Shown here: piece by piece, positions 27,714 through 36,952 of the stretch
Layout of the letters: each line of letters starts with the position of its first letter
Position numbering within the stretch: the first letter of the stretch is position 1
NCBI RefSeq assembly: GCF_041060425.1
Contig: NZ_JAULBC010000003.1
Coordinates: forward strand, 186,001-250,000
Length of the DNA stretch: 64,000 nt
From: Danxiaibacter flavus
Lineage (GTDB): Bacteria; Bacteroidota; Bacteroidia; Chitinophagales; Chitinophagaceae
Direction of reading: 5' to 3'
Program-made: the position numbers and the translations under genes
The notes under the pieces: generated by a model
What the model was told of the DNA's origin: nothing
Seen by the model: the letters and a program-made list of their open reading frames with translations, nothing else
Databases searched by the model: none

Positions 27714-28208
27714 ATGAAATGGAAAATAGTTTTATGTTTTTTGCTGGCAGCAGTTTTTTCGTTTAATGCACTTCAGGCTCTTCCGTTGTCACAGGGTTTT
27801 GATAAGGCTGCATTTTATCGCACAATGAAAGATGGCAACGTTGATGATATTGACAATGAATTATCACGCGTAGACGCTTCTTCGTTTAGCGAGAAAGATG
27901 CTTACAAAGGAACCTTACAGATGAAAAAAGCTGGCATGATAAAAAAGGCAAAGGATAAGATGGACCTGTTTAAAAGCGGCCGTATTAAACTGGAAACCGC
28001 GCTGCATGGCGATCCCAATAATACCGAATACCGTTTTTTAAGACTGATGATACAGGAGCATGCTCCAAAGGTTACGAAGTACAAATCCCAGTTAGATGAA
28101 GACAGCGAATACATCAAGAAAAACTATAACAAGCTAAGTCCGGATGTTCAGGAAATAGTCAAAGACTACAGCAAGAGCTCAGCTATTTTACATCCTGAAG
28201 ATTTTTAA
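27714..28208 (+). CDS. Secreted hypothetical protein, 164 aa
   Basis: No named family. A clear signal peptide (residues 1-20, IVLCFLLAAVFSFNALQA) is followed by a K-, E- and D-rich helical region of about 140 residues. There are no catalytic motifs. It is the first gene of the plus-strand flexirubin block and ends 12 nt before darA. Its fixed position beside darA suggests a role in pigment assembly or transport at the envelope, but this is inference. Confidence 0.72.
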   Translation: MKWKIVLCFLLAAVFSFNALQALPLSQGFDKAAFYRTMKDGNVDDIDNELSRVDASSFSEKDAYKGTLQMKKAGMIKKAKDKMDLFKSGRIKLETALHGDPNNTEYRFLRLMIQEHAPKVTKYKSQLDEDSEYIKKNYNKLSPDVQEIVKDYSKSSAILHPEDF

Positions 28209-28220
28209 CCTGCCGCAGAT

Positions 28221-29120
28221 ATGCAAAAAAAAGTATTGGCTGTTTACTATTCACAATCCGGACAGTTAGGAGAAATTATTGATAATTTTTGCGAACCGCT
28301 TATTCAAGCCGGCGCATCGGTGGAAAAAGTGAGAATCAGGCTAAAGAATGATTATCCTTTTCCCTGGACAGGTAAACGATTTTTTAGCGTAATGCCCGAT
28401 TGCGTTTTGGGGACCATTGCAGAACTGGAACCTTTTCAACTCCAATCAGCATCCTATGATCTTGTAATCCTCGGCTACCAGGCATGGTTTTTATCGCCAA
28501 GTATTCCGTTCAATTCAATGATGCATCATCCTGCGTTACTAAACGTGCTAAAAGATGCTCCGGTTATTACGGTAACTGGTGCCAGAAACATGTGGGTGAA
28601 CGCATTCGAAAAAATTAAAAAGCTTATCAATAATGCGGGAGCAAAACACGTGGGAACAATAGCCCTGGTAGATAAGCATCTTAATCTTGTGAGTATTTTC
28701 ACTATTTTTCATTGGATGATTGGTGGAAGGAAAACAAAATATTTGGGCTTTTTTCCCAGGCCCGGGGTTTCTCCAGAAGATATAGCAAACACTAAAATAT
28801 TCGGCGAAACAACATTGTCTTATCTTCAAAAAAATGAATGGAATGGCCTGAAGGAAGAGCTGATTGAGAAAAAAGCGGTGGTTCCAAAATTCCATTTATT
28901 GTTTATGGAATCGAAGGCTGGAGTAATGTTTAAGATATGGGCCAACATTATTGCAAAAAGCAAAAAAAGGGATATATTGCTTGTAGCATTTAAATATTAT
29001 CTTTTAATTGCGCTCTTTATATTTGCGCCCATTGTATTTATTATCGACCTGCTGTTCTTTAAGCCATTTCTGTCAAGATATGTCAGAAGAAAAAAAGAAG
29101 CTTGTCTAAAATTGAATTAA
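28221..29120 (+). CDS. darA: DarA-like dialkylresorcinol condensing protein, flavodoxin-like
   Basis: The 299-aa protein starts with VLAVYYSQSGQLGEI, an FMN-binding loop (Ser11-Gln15) of the flavodoxin fold. It has later strands such as DLVILGYQAW and PVITVTGARNMW. Residues about 252-278 form a hydrophobic helix that may anchor it in the membrane. Flavodoxin-like proteins next to a ketosynthase III of this type are annotated as DarA in dialkylresorcinol and flexirubin clusters. There, DarA and DarB together condense two acyl precursors into the aromatic ring. The gene precedes darB by 11 nt from stop to the preferred ATG. The exact DarA reaction cannot be judged from sequence. Confidence 0.82.
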   Translation: MQKKVLAVYYSQSGQLGEIIDNFCEPLIQAGASVEKVRIRLKNDYPFPWTGKRFFSVMPDCVLGTIAELEPFQLQSASYDLVILGYQAWFLSPSIPFNSMMHHPALLNVLKDAPVITVTGARNMWVNAFEKIKKLINNAGAKHVGTIALVDKHLNLVSIFTIFHWMIGGRKTKYLGFFPRPGVSPEDIANTKIFGETTLSYLQKNEWNGLKEELIEKKAVVPKFHLLFMESKAGVMFKIWANIIAKSKKRDILLVAFKYYLLIALFIFAPIVFIIDLLFFKPFLSRYVRRKKEACLKLN

Positions 29121-29131
29121 TTAGAAATACT

Positions 29132-30280
29132 ATGTCTCTTAACGAGGTTTATATCACAAACACTTCCATTTTTCTACCCAATGATCCGGTCTCCAATGAT
29201 GACATGGAATTATATCTCGGTTACATAAATGGCAAGCCATCCAAATCCAAAAAGATTGTATTGCGCAATAATGGCATTCAGACCAGGTATTATGCATTAA
29301 CAAAAGAAGGCAAGGCTACACACACCAACGCTGAAATGACGGCGCAGGCTGTGCGTAATCTTTTTGATAATGATCCGGAGAAGTTGAAAGAAATTGAGCT
29401 GCTGTCTTGCGGTACTTCCTCTCCTGATCAGATGATGCCTTCACATGGTGTAATGGTGCATGGCAATCTTCCTGAGACAAGTGCGATGGAAGTAGTGTCA
29501 CCAGCAGGTGTTTGTTGTGCCGGCATGCATGCTTTCAAATATGCATATATGGCCGTTAAGACGGGCGATGTAAAAAATGCTGTGGCTACCGGGTCTGAAA
29601 GATTTTCCGGATCGCTTGTCGCCAATGCATTTGACGAAGAAGCACATAAACTGGAGGCTTTAAATGAAAATCCTTTTATCAGTTTTGATAAAGAATTTTT
29701 GCGTTGGATGCTTTCAGACGGCGCCGCTGCATTCGCTATGAGTGATAAACCAAATGAAGAAGGTTTGAGCTTGCGTGTTGACTGGGTTGAAGGTGTTTCC
29801 TATGCAAACGAAATGGAAACCTGTATGTACATGGCCGGTGAAAAGCAGGCAGACGGCTCACTCAAAGGCTATCTTGATTTTACGCCCGAGGAAATTATGA
29901 CCAAGTCCATCTTCAGCATAAAACAGGATATTTCTTTGTTAAGCAACAATATCGTTCCGTTAGGTGGCAAAAAAATAAAAGAAATAGCTGAACGCAGAGG
30001 TTTTGATACTGACGATATAGATTATTTTCTGCCACATATGTCGAGCGAATTTTTCCGAAGCAAGATCTTCGACATCATGAGCGTGTTAGGCAAAACAGTT
30101 CCCTTTGAAAGATGGTTTGTCAACCTTACTAAAATGGGTAACGTCGGCGCCGCATCTGTCTACTTCATGGTGCATGAGCTTTTCAAAAGCGGCCAGTTGA
30201 AAAAAGGACAAAGACTTTTGTTATTGGTGCCGGAGAGTGCGAGGTTCTCTTATATGTATGCGATGCTGACCGTTGTGTAA
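29132..30280 (+). CDS. darB: DarB-like ketoacyl synthase III, 382 aa
   Basis: ATG 29132 is preferred to a TTG at 29102 inside darA. The KASIII triad is visible: Cys129 in PAGVCCAGMHAF, His302 in FLPHMSSEF and Asn337 in TKMGNVGAASVYF. In dialkylresorcinol pathways DarB joins two beta-ketoacyl or acyl units that become the resorcinol ring. It directly follows darA and is separated by a 190-bp gap with short repeats from the next gene, so a promoter for the rest of the block could lie there. Confidence 0.85.
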   Translation: MSLNEVYITNTSIFLPNDPVSNDDMELYLGYINGKPSKSKKIVLRNNGIQTRYYALTKEGKATHTNAEMTAQAVRNLFDNDPEKLKEIELLSCGTSSPDQMMPSHGVMVHGNLPETSAMEVVSPAGVCCAGMHAFKYAYMAVKTGDVKNAVATGSERFSGSLVANAFDEEAHKLEALNENPFISFDKEFLRWMLSDGAAAFAMSDKPNEEGLSLRVDWVEGVSYANEMETCMYMAGEKQADGSLKGYLDFTPEEIMTKSIFSIKQDISLLSNNIVPLGGKKIKEIAERRGFDTDDIDYFLPHMSSEFFRSKIFDIMSVLGKTVPFERWFVNLTKMGNVGAASVYFMVHELFKSGQLKKGQRLLLLVPESARFSYMYAMLTVV

Positions 30281-30282
30281 GA

Positions 30283-30350
30283 TCGTAAGATAGTAAGACC
30301 GTAAGATAGTAAGACGCGTAAGACCGTAAGATAGTAAGATGGGTAAGAGA
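30283..30350. repeat. Short tandem repeat, GTAAGA/TAAGACCG type
   Basis: About five units of the form cgtaagatagtaagac run just past the darB stop. The same repeat type occurs at 19560-19605. Copy number could vary between strains. Confidence 0.65.
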
Positions 30351-30473
30351 ATGATTTGAAATGTGTAGAAAGATGGAGATTGAAGAGTTTTGGTTTTGGG
30401 TTTTAAGCTTTGGGCTTTACGCTTCCTTCGTGTTTCTCAGTGCCGCCGTGCCCCCGTGGTTTAAAAACTTGTT

Positions 30474-30881
30474 ATGAAAAAAGAAGATGTTCCGCAAAAC
30501 GTGAGTTCATTGGGTAAGATAACAACCGAAGTTTGTTATGCTACCGATGCGAGTGGAAACTACACCACGCAGCAAAGCCGTGGTTGGGAGGTTAAGATTG
30601 ATGCGCTGAACGTAACCTGGGAAGACATACAAAAGAAAGTAGAAGCCGCCAAGCAGCGCGTATTGAATAATGAAGTTAGTCCCATCGCATTCTTTATTGA
30701 AAGAAGTGTAATGGATATTAATATTCTCTCAGGATATACAGGGTTTTGGAAATGGCAGATTAAAAGACATCTTAAGCCTGCTGTATTTAAAAAACTGTCG
30801 CAAAAAAAATTAGCTAAATACGCCGAGGTTTTCAATGTTTCGGTAGATGAACTAAAAAGCATGGATGTGCATGAACAATAA
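30474..30881 (+). CDS. Conserved-looking hypothetical protein, 135 aa
   Basis: No family recognised. It has a mixed N-terminal part (residues 1-60), an IAFFIERSVMDINILS strand-helix segment, and a basic C-terminus. The final KYAEVFNVSVDELKSM resembles the last helix of Cro/CI-type proteins, but the rest of that DNA-binding fold is not evident. The stop overlaps the BtrH_N-type gene by 17 nt, so the two are translated together and may form a complex. Confidence 0.65.
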   Translation: MKKEDVPQNVSSLGKITTEVCYATDASGNYTTQQSRGWEVKIDALNVTWEDIQKKVEAAKQRVLNNEVSPIAFFIERSVMDINILSGYTGFWKWQIKRHLKPAVFKKLSQKKLAKYAEVFNVSVDELKSMDVHEQ

Positions 30882-31884
30882 TTTTGAACATATACAGGCT
30901 GCACATTGTGAGAGTGGCGTAACAAGAAATTTATTAAAGAACATAGGGATTAATAAAATGACCGAGCCGCTTGCTTTTGGTATAGGCTCAGGACTGTTTT
31001 TTGTTTATATTCCTTTTATCAAGATCAACAACGGACCCGCCATTGCTTTCAGGTCTATGCCGGGAATTATTTTTAAGCAAACCTGTCATTCATTAGGGAT
31101 TCACGTTGAGCGGAAGAAGTTTTCTTCCCGTGAAAAGGCCCAGCAGTTCTTAGATGATCGCCTTGCTGAAGGCAAAGCAGTAGGTTGCCAGGTTGGTGTA
31201 TACTATCTCCCCTACTTTCCGAAGGAATACCGCTTCCATTTTAATGCACATAATTTAATTGTATTTGATAAGGAAGGTGATAACTATATTGTAAGTGATC
31301 CTATTATGGACCAGGTAACTTCAATGACAAGTTACCAGTTGGAGCGTGTTAGATTTGCGAAAGGAGCATTGGCTCCAAGAGGGCAGCTTTACTATGCAGA
31401 GACAAATCATGAAGTTACCGACGAGCAAATGAAGAAAGCCATTCAGCATGGCATCAAAAAGAATGTATTTAATATGCTTCGCATCCCCGGGCCTATTGCA
31501 GGCGTAAAGGGCATACGTTTTACTGCAAATAAAATAAAACACTGGCGCGACAAATTCGGACTTGAAAAAGCAGGTTTGTACCTGGCGCAACTGGTGCGCA
31601 TGCAGGAAGAGATTGGAACCGGTGGTGGTGGCTTTCGCTATATATATGCCGCGTTTTTGCAAGAGGCACATGCCTATCATAACAACGACGAATTGCTGAA
31701 GATCTCAGAAGAGTTCACCAAATCAGGTGATCTGTGGCGCACATCCGCGGTACAGGCTGCCGGTATTTACAAAGGCAGATTGGGAACTCAGCAGGATTTT
31801 AATGTGATGGGCGACTATCTTCTCGAGATAGCAGAAATTGAAAAGCAGGCTTTTGAAGCTTTATCCAAACTAAAATGGCAGTAA
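30865..31884 (+). CDS. BtrH N-terminal domain-like protein, 339 aa
   Basis: The start of the protein (QAAHCESGVTRNLLKNIGI, with Cys15) followed by FGIGSGLFFVYIPF fits the BtrH_N family. In the butirosin pathway BtrH moves an acyl group from an acyl carrier protein to an acceptor. Further landmarks are NLIVFDKEGDNYIVSDP (about 130-146) and a helical C-terminus (about 180-335). Here it could join the polyene acyl chain to the dialkylresorcinol as an ester, which is inference. ATG 30865 or 30871 can both serve. It overlaps the ABC ATPase gene by ten bases. Confidence 0.75.
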   Translation: MCMNNNFEHIQAAHCESGVTRNLLKNIGINKMTEPLAFGIGSGLFFVYIPFIKINNGPAIAFRSMPGIIFKQTCHSLGIHVERKKFSSREKAQQFLDDRLAEGKAVGCQVGVYYLPYFPKEYRFHFNAHNLIVFDKEGDNYIVSDPIMDQVTSMTSYQLERVRFAKGALAPRGQLYYAETNHEVTDEQMKKAIQHGIKKNVFNMLRIPGPIAGVKGIRFTANKIKHWRDKFGLEKAGLYLAQLVRMQEEIGTGGGGFRYIYAAFLQEAHAYHNNDELLKISEEFTKSGDLWRTSAVQAAGIYKGRLGTQQDFNVMGDYLLEIAEIEKQAFEALSKLKWQ

Positions 31885-32636
31885 TGAGCGACTATCCTGC
31901 TGTTAAAATATCCGGCCTTGGGTTTACCTATCCTTCTCAATCAGGATCGCTTTTTACTGATCTGAATCTTGAAATTCAACAGGGAGAAAGGTTTGGCTTG
32001 TTCGGACCTAACGGTGCGGGCAAAACAACTTTGATGAGCCTGATGACCGGCTTGCTTCCTTTTAATGAAGGTATAATTGAACTAAACGGTCAATCTATTC
32101 AAACAAAAGATAAAAAGATCAACCAGCTCTTTGGCTATGTTCCGCAGGATTTTTCTTTCTATGATGAATTAACGCCTGTTGAAAACCTGGAGTTCTTTGG
32201 CGCATGGTCCGGATTAAATACAAAACAAATTAAACAACGAACAGCTGAACTTCTCGATGTGATGAACCTTACATCAGTTGCAAACAAGGCCGTCACTAAA
32301 TTTTCAGGCGGAATGAAACGTCGCGTTAATCTTGCCATTGGCGTTATTCATCAACCTAAAATATTGTTCCTGGATGAACCCACAGTTGGTGTGGATGTGC
32401 AAACGAGACATGACATTCTGAATTATTTACTTCAACTAAATAAAAACGGCACAACGCTTATCTATACTTCTCATCAACTAAGTGAAGCGGAAGAATTGTG
32501 CAAACGTGTGGCAATGATCGATAATGGAAAAATTGTGGCACACGATGATTTGGATAAATTACTCGTTGATCACGAGCAGGATGGTTTGGAAGGACTTTTC
32601 TTAAACCTAACCGGCAAAAATTTTAGTCAGTCATGA
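31875..32636 (+). CDS. ABC transporter ATP-binding protein, 253 aa
   Basis: All nucleotide-binding motifs are present: Walker A GPNGAGKTT (44-52), Q-loop near YVPQDF, signature SGGMK (143-147), Walker B ILFLDEP (162-168) and switch His199. It belongs to the ABC-2 export class and overlaps its permease gene by four bases. With the permease it probably moves the finished pigment or a precursor out of the cytoplasm. Confidence 0.93.
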   Translation: MAVMSDYPAVKISGLGFTYPSQSGSLFTDLNLEIQQGERFGLFGPNGAGKTTLMSLMTGLLPFNEGIIELNGQSIQTKDKKINQLFGYVPQDFSFYDELTPVENLEFFGAWSGLNTKQIKQRTAELLDVMNLTSVANKAVTKFSGGMKRRVNLAIGVIHQPKILFLDEPTVGVDVQTRHDILNYLLQLNKNGTTLIYTSHQLSEAEELCKRVAMIDNGKIVAHDDLDKLLVDHEQDGLEGLFLNLTGKNFSQS

Positions 32637-33910
32637 AGCTTTGGGCAACCATAAAAAAAGATGTGCGCATTTTGTTGCGGGATAAGGTTGGCCTCACCTT
32701 CATGTTTGCCATGCCAATACTATTGGTGCTGGTTGTTACTGCCATCCAGAACAACACATTTGATCTGCTGAGTAAGAATAATATATCCCTATTGGTCAGC
32801 AATAAAGATACCGGCAGGTTTAGTAAAGAATTTATGCAGACCGTTGATAAACTGGGTATGTTTAAAGTTGTAGAACTACCCGGCAAATCAAATGATGAAG
32901 AAGTGACCACGCAGCTTCGCAATAAAGATGCAGTTGTTGCAGTTATTATTCCGGCGGACTTTTCGGTGCAATTAAATGAGAGAGCAAAAAGCATCACTGA
33001 TAAGGCATTAAGCTCATTCGGACTGGAAGGAGATTCTACAGCGGCTAAGGTAAACAGCACAAGTGCTTTGTTAATGTACTATAAGCCGGAGATACAATCA
33101 TCCTTCAAACTATCCATACAAAGCGCGTTAACCAGTGCATTGCAGATGGTGCAAAGCAGGCAGGTGTTGAAGACCTTATATTTTTCGATTAACGAGAAGC
33201 CTTTGCCTGATTCACTGGAAGATGAAATGCTGAACAACAGGATGGCTATTGATGAAAAACCACTTACGCGATCTGACAGCAAAGAGATTCCAAATGCATC
33301 GCAGCACAACGTTCCGGCATGGACCATTTTTGCCATGTTTTTCATTGTGATCTCACTGGGCGGAAGTATCGTAAGAGAAAAGTCAAGCGGTAGTTTTATC
33401 AGGCTTAAAACATTGCCTACAAGTTTTCTTACGGCGCTTTTGTCAAAACAGATCACTTACCTTGTTGTCACAGTATTACAAGCCATATTAATTTTTTTAA
33501 TTGGCGTCTGGATCTTTCCCTACCTCAGCTTACCTAAATTGAATATGCCTTCCGATATATTGGGATTGTTTATTGTAACGCTGGTCTGTGGCCTGTGTGC
33601 GGTTAACTATGCTATATGTATTGGTGTGCTGGCAAAAACACAGGAGCAGGCAAATGGGTTCGGGGCGGTATCTATTGTAATACTTTCAGTCATTGGTGGT
33701 CTAATGGTACCATCCTTTGCTATGCCCGCATCTTTTAAAGGTGTTATGATGTTATCGCCTTTACATTGGTGCCTCAAGAGCTATTATGTGCTCTTCCTGG
33801 AAGGCGGAAAACTAAAGGATGTTATTATAAATATCCTACCTTTAATTTTGATTACGCTTGTATTTCAGCTAATAACAAGCATCGCACTGCAAAAGAAAAA
33901 TCTTATTTGA
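32633..33910 (+). CDS. ABC-2 type transporter permease, 425 aa
   Basis: Topology matches ABC2_membrane_3 permeases: a first helix at about residues 20-40, a soluble extracytoplasmic part of about 180 residues, then five or more C-terminal helices starting at AWTIFAMFFIVISLGG, with the conserved SGSFIRLKTLP loop after the second helix. It overlaps the ATPase gene. Between KS/DAR genes it most likely exports a pathway product. Flexirubin clusters elsewhere often use RND-type exporters, none of which is seen here. Confidence 0.88.
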   Translation: MKLWATIKKDVRILLRDKVGLTFMFAMPILLVLVVTAIQNNTFDLLSKNNISLLVSNKDTGRFSKEFMQTVDKLGMFKVVELPGKSNDEEVTTQLRNKDAVVAVIIPADFSVQLNERAKSITDKALSSFGLEGDSTAAKVNSTSALLMYYKPEIQSSFKLSIQSALTSALQMVQSRQVLKTLYFSINEKPLPDSLEDEMLNNRMAIDEKPLTRSDSKEIPNASQHNVPAWTIFAMFFIVISLGGSIVREKSSGSFIRLKTLPTSFLTALLSKQITYLVVTVLQAILIFLIGVWIFPYLSLPKLNMPSDILGLFIVTLVCGLCAVNYAICIGVLAKTQEQANGFGAVSIVILSVIGGLMVPSFAMPASFKGVMMLSPLHWCLKSYYVLFLEGGKLKDVIINILPLILITLVFQLITSIALQKKNLI

Positions 33911-33921
33911 ATTTTTATATA

Positions 33922-34188
33922 ATGGAAACAGTAGAATTAAAGCAGCAATTAAAACAGCAGATCATAGAGTTTTTGAATCTTACATCTCTTACGCCTGAAG
34001 ACATAAAAGATGATGCACCTTTTTTTGGTGCGGATGGACTGGAACTGGATTCAATTGACTCACTTGAACTGATCGTATTGCTGCAGAGAGTGTATGGCAT
34101 TTCTATAAAAGATCCAAAAGAAGGTCGTAAAGTATTGGTTGATGTTAATACCATGGCTGACTACATTGAAAAACACAGAACCAAATAA
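33922..34188 (+). CDS. Acyl carrier protein, 88 aa
   Basis: The start is ATG 33922, although the frame is open further upstream within the permease gene. The pantetheine-accepting serine is Ser44 in GLELDSIDSLELIVLL. It directly precedes the KS:CLF-like pair and is probably the carrier for polyene elongation. It differs in sequence from the ACP at 24.1 kb. Confidence 0.9.
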   Translation: METVELKQQLKQQIIEFLNLTSLTPEDIKDDAPFFGADGLELDSIDSLELIVLLQRVYGISIKDPKEGRKVLVDVNTMADYIEKHRTK

Positions 34189-34199
34189 ATTCATTTTTA

Positions 34200-35387
34200 T
34201 TGAGCAGGATTTTTGTTACGGGTGTCGGAATCATCAGCGCCATTGGCAATTCATTGAATGAAAACCATGCTTCATTGTTAAATGGCAAGTGTGGCATTTC
34301 ATACGTAAACAACTTTCCTTCCAAATATGCATCCGAATTACCGTTTGGAGCAATTCAGACGGGCAATGATGCTTTGAAAGATAAACTCGGGATAAGTAAT
34401 CCTTCTGTTACACGCACAACTTTACTGGCAATACATGCAGCAAATGATGCTGTTGAGGATGCTGCACTTACAAAGGATGAATTAACTTCTGCTGATACTG
34501 CTTTTATTGGCGCTACAACAGTTGGCGGTATGTGTCTGACAGATGAATTATATCGCGATGCAAATGAAAACTATAAGGAGTCTCCTTACCTGTCATCTTA
34601 CGATTGCGCATCTGTATTTCTTTATTTACAGGAATACTATCATTTAAATGGCATAATCGATACAATCAACACCGCTTGCTCATCTTCTGCAAATGCAATC
34701 ATGTATGGAGCGAGGCTGATCAAAAATGGATTGGCGAAAAGAGCCATTGTTGGCGGTGCGGATAGTCTTTCAAAATTCACGATTAACGGATTTAATGCAC
34801 TTCATATTCTTTCAGACGAAGTCTGTACTCCGTTTGATGAGGGGCGCAAAGGCCTGAATCTTGGCGAAGGAGCAGCTTTTCTTGTGCTTGAAAAAGAAGA
34901 AGATGTTGCCGGGAAAAAAATCTATGCAGAAGTAACGGGATATCATAACACAAGCGATGCATTTCATCCGTCATCATTGTCAGATAATGGTGAAGGCCCG
35001 TTTCTATCAATGCAGGGCGCTTTAAGAAGTGCACAACTGCAACCCAATGATATTGATTTTATTAATGCGCATGGAACAGGAACGGAAAACAATGATGAAG
35101 CAGAAAGCCGTGCTATGATCAGGATCTTTAATACGCCACCACCCTTTGCTTCAACCAAATCGAATACAGGTCATACTTTGGGTGCAGCGGGAGCCATTGA
35201 ATCTGTCTATAGTATTTTGAGTATAGTAAACCAGGAGATCTATCCCGGACTTCATTTTACAAAACCAATACAGGCTACGGGACTTGAGCCCGTTGTTGTT
35301 GCCAAACAAATACCTGTAAACCATGTAATGTCCAACTCATTTGGTTTTGGTGGAAATTGTACTTCACTCATCTTTTCTAAAGCCTGA
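34200..35387 (+). CDS. Ketosynthase (KS-alpha type), 395 aa
   Basis: Condensing residues are complete: Cys160 in INTACSSSANA, His291 in NAHGTGTENND, Lys320 and His325 in STKSNTGHTLGAAG. The start is TTG 34200. It is followed after 5 nt by a related protein without the active cysteine, so the two likely form a KS:CLF-like heterodimer as in aryl polyene synthases (ApeO:ApeC). It should extend the aryl starter with malonyl units. A close paralogous pair is at 40.6-42.9 kb. Confidence 0.9.
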   Translation: MSRIFVTGVGIISAIGNSLNENHASLLNGKCGISYVNNFPSKYASELPFGAIQTGNDALKDKLGISNPSVTRTTLLAIHAANDAVEDAALTKDELTSADTAFIGATTVGGMCLTDELYRDANENYKESPYLSSYDCASVFLYLQEYYHLNGIIDTINTACSSSANAIMYGARLIKNGLAKRAIVGGADSLSKFTINGFNALHILSDEVCTPFDEGRKGLNLGEGAAFLVLEKEEDVAGKKIYAEVTGYHNTSDAFHPSSLSDNGEGPFLSMQGALRSAQLQPNDIDFINAHGTGTENNDEAESRAMIRIFNTPPPFASTKSNTGHTLGAAGAIESVYSILSIVNQEIYPGLHFTKPIQATGLEPVVVAKQIPVNHVMSNSFGFGGNCTSLIFSKA

Positions 35388-35392
35388 TCAAC

Positions 35393-36430
35393 ATGTTGTA
35401 TATCCACGAAGCAAGTTGCATATCACCCCAGCAAACATTCTCAACGATAGATCTTGAGCATGTAACAGACCCGGTGGACAATAAGCTGCATGTTGCAGAA
35501 CCAGCATACGGAGGCATTCCCAAAAACATGCTGCGTAGAATGGGCAAAGCCGTGCGTATTGGTGTTGGGGCATCTTTGCCGCTGCTGGATAAAATTTCTT
35601 CGCTTAATGGTTTTATTATCGGCACTGCAAATGGTGGCATGGAGGAAAGCATTTTGTTTTTAAAACAGATCATTGCTTATGATGAAGGCGTTTTAACTCC
35701 CGGAAGTTTTGTACAAAGTACAGCAAATGCTACCGCTGCGCAGCTAAGTCTCTTAACGGGAAACCGAGGTTACAATATTACACACGTCCATCGTGGCCTG
35801 GCATTTGAAAATGCGGTGATCGATGCAGCAATGATGGTGAATGAAAACAAAGGCACGAGCTATTTGCTTGGGGGAATTGATGATATATCCAACTATAACT
35901 ACAAGCTCGACTACATGGATGGCTGGTATAAAGAAGAGGAAATTGACGGGCAATCATTCTATAGCACAAACTCAGCCGGTAGCATTGCGGGTGAAGGTGC
36001 GGCTATTTTCCTCGTAAATGATCATGCTCAAAATGCGTTGGCAAAAGTTAAAGCAATAAAGACATTACATTCGGCTGATCCTGATTTGATAAAACGGGCA
36101 TTTGAAGGCTTTATTAAAGAACAACAAGTTGACCTATCATCCTGCATCTTTTTAAGTGGTGAAAACGGAGACAGCCGTCTTCTTCCTTTTTATACATCCT
36201 GCGAGGAAATTCTTGGGACTGATATAACAATCGCCCGCTTTAAGCATCTTTGCGGAGAATATCCAACGGCGTCCGCCTTTGCGTTGTGGCTCTCCTGCCA
36301 GTTGCTAAATAGGTTGCAAATGCCGGAGCATATGATTAAGAAGCACGGCTCTGCTAAACAGCCTTCTTCCATTCTTATTTATAACAATCACAAGAATGCG
36401 CAGCACAGCTTTATGCTAATTGAAAGTTGA
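35393..36430 (+). CDS. KS-like chain-length-factor type protein, 345 aa
   Basis: It is related to ketosynthases but lacks the active cysteine: where the nucleophile should be it reads THVHRGLAFENAV. It also lacks the AHGTGT histidine motif, although FKHLCGEYPTASAF keeps the place of the second histidine. Such proteins pair with an active KS and set chain length. ATG 35393 lies just after the KS stop. The paralogue at 40554-41639 shares the VHxxxxFENA and HLCGEYPTA features. Confidence 0.85.
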   Translation: MLYIHEASCISPQQTFSTIDLEHVTDPVDNKLHVAEPAYGGIPKNMLRRMGKAVRIGVGASLPLLDKISSLNGFIIGTANGGMEESILFLKQIIAYDEGVLTPGSFVQSTANATAAQLSLLTGNRGYNITHVHRGLAFENAVIDAAMMVNENKGTSYLLGGIDDISNYNYKLDYMDGWYKEEEIDGQSFYSTNSAGSIAGEGAAIFLVNDHAQNALAKVKAIKTLHSADPDLIKRAFEGFIKEQQVDLSSCIFLSGENGDSRLLPFYTSCEEILGTDITIARFKHLCGEYPTASAFALWLSCQLLNRLQMPEHMIKKHGSAKQPSSILIYNNHKNAQHSFMLIES

Positions 36431-36952
36431 AAATTGACAATTGAAAATTTCAATATCGTTTAGTTGGGATCTGACAATATCAAACGCTCATAGAATATCA
36501 CAATCAGGTCAATTTCGGGAGACTCTCCTATCGGGCCAATGACAGATTTCACAACAGTGATTGTTTTTCCCGTAGGGAATTAAGCTCCATAGAAATGTGC
36601 AAATTGAGAACATCATAGTCCGTTAGGACTTTAACCAACTAAAAAGGGTTAATGTCCTAACGGACAAAAAAGACCTTATATGTTACGGCTTCTATTAAAC
36701 TTTAAGTCCTACGGACTATAGACAAAAAGTATACTGTCATCTCTTGTTTACAGACTTCTTTGTTATTATGTAGCAGCTATTAGGGCTGCTCTGGTTATTT
36801 TTTCTGACGAGCCAGTAGCGTGCATTAAACGCTATTACGCATACATATCAATATAAAGCCTCACTTTTCGTTCATTTGATAAGGGAACTAAAAGTGAGGC
36901 TCCTGGGTAAGATTAATTCCCGTAAAAAAAAATTACGGGATATAAAAAAAGG
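36431..36952. repeat. Intergenic gap with several palindromes
   Basis: No gene is seen. At 36618-36665 a strong hairpin pairs gtccgttaggac with gtcctaacggac, with further pairing of aacc and ggtt inside. A small palindrome agtcctacggact lies at 36705-36717. At 36858-36900 an 11-bp perfect stem (gcctcactttt/aaaagtgaggc) has a 21-nt loop. These look like REP-type elements of this genome. They lie between the plus-strand pigment genes and the convergent GH2 gene and may end transcription from both sides. Confidence 0.65.
36916..36942 (-). terminator. Possible terminator of the GH2 gene
   Basis: Minus-strand cccgtaa and ttacggg pair across an A/T-rich loop, 10-30 nt past the GH2 stop. No T run follows on the minus side, so it is a weak candidate. 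Confidence 0.3.
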
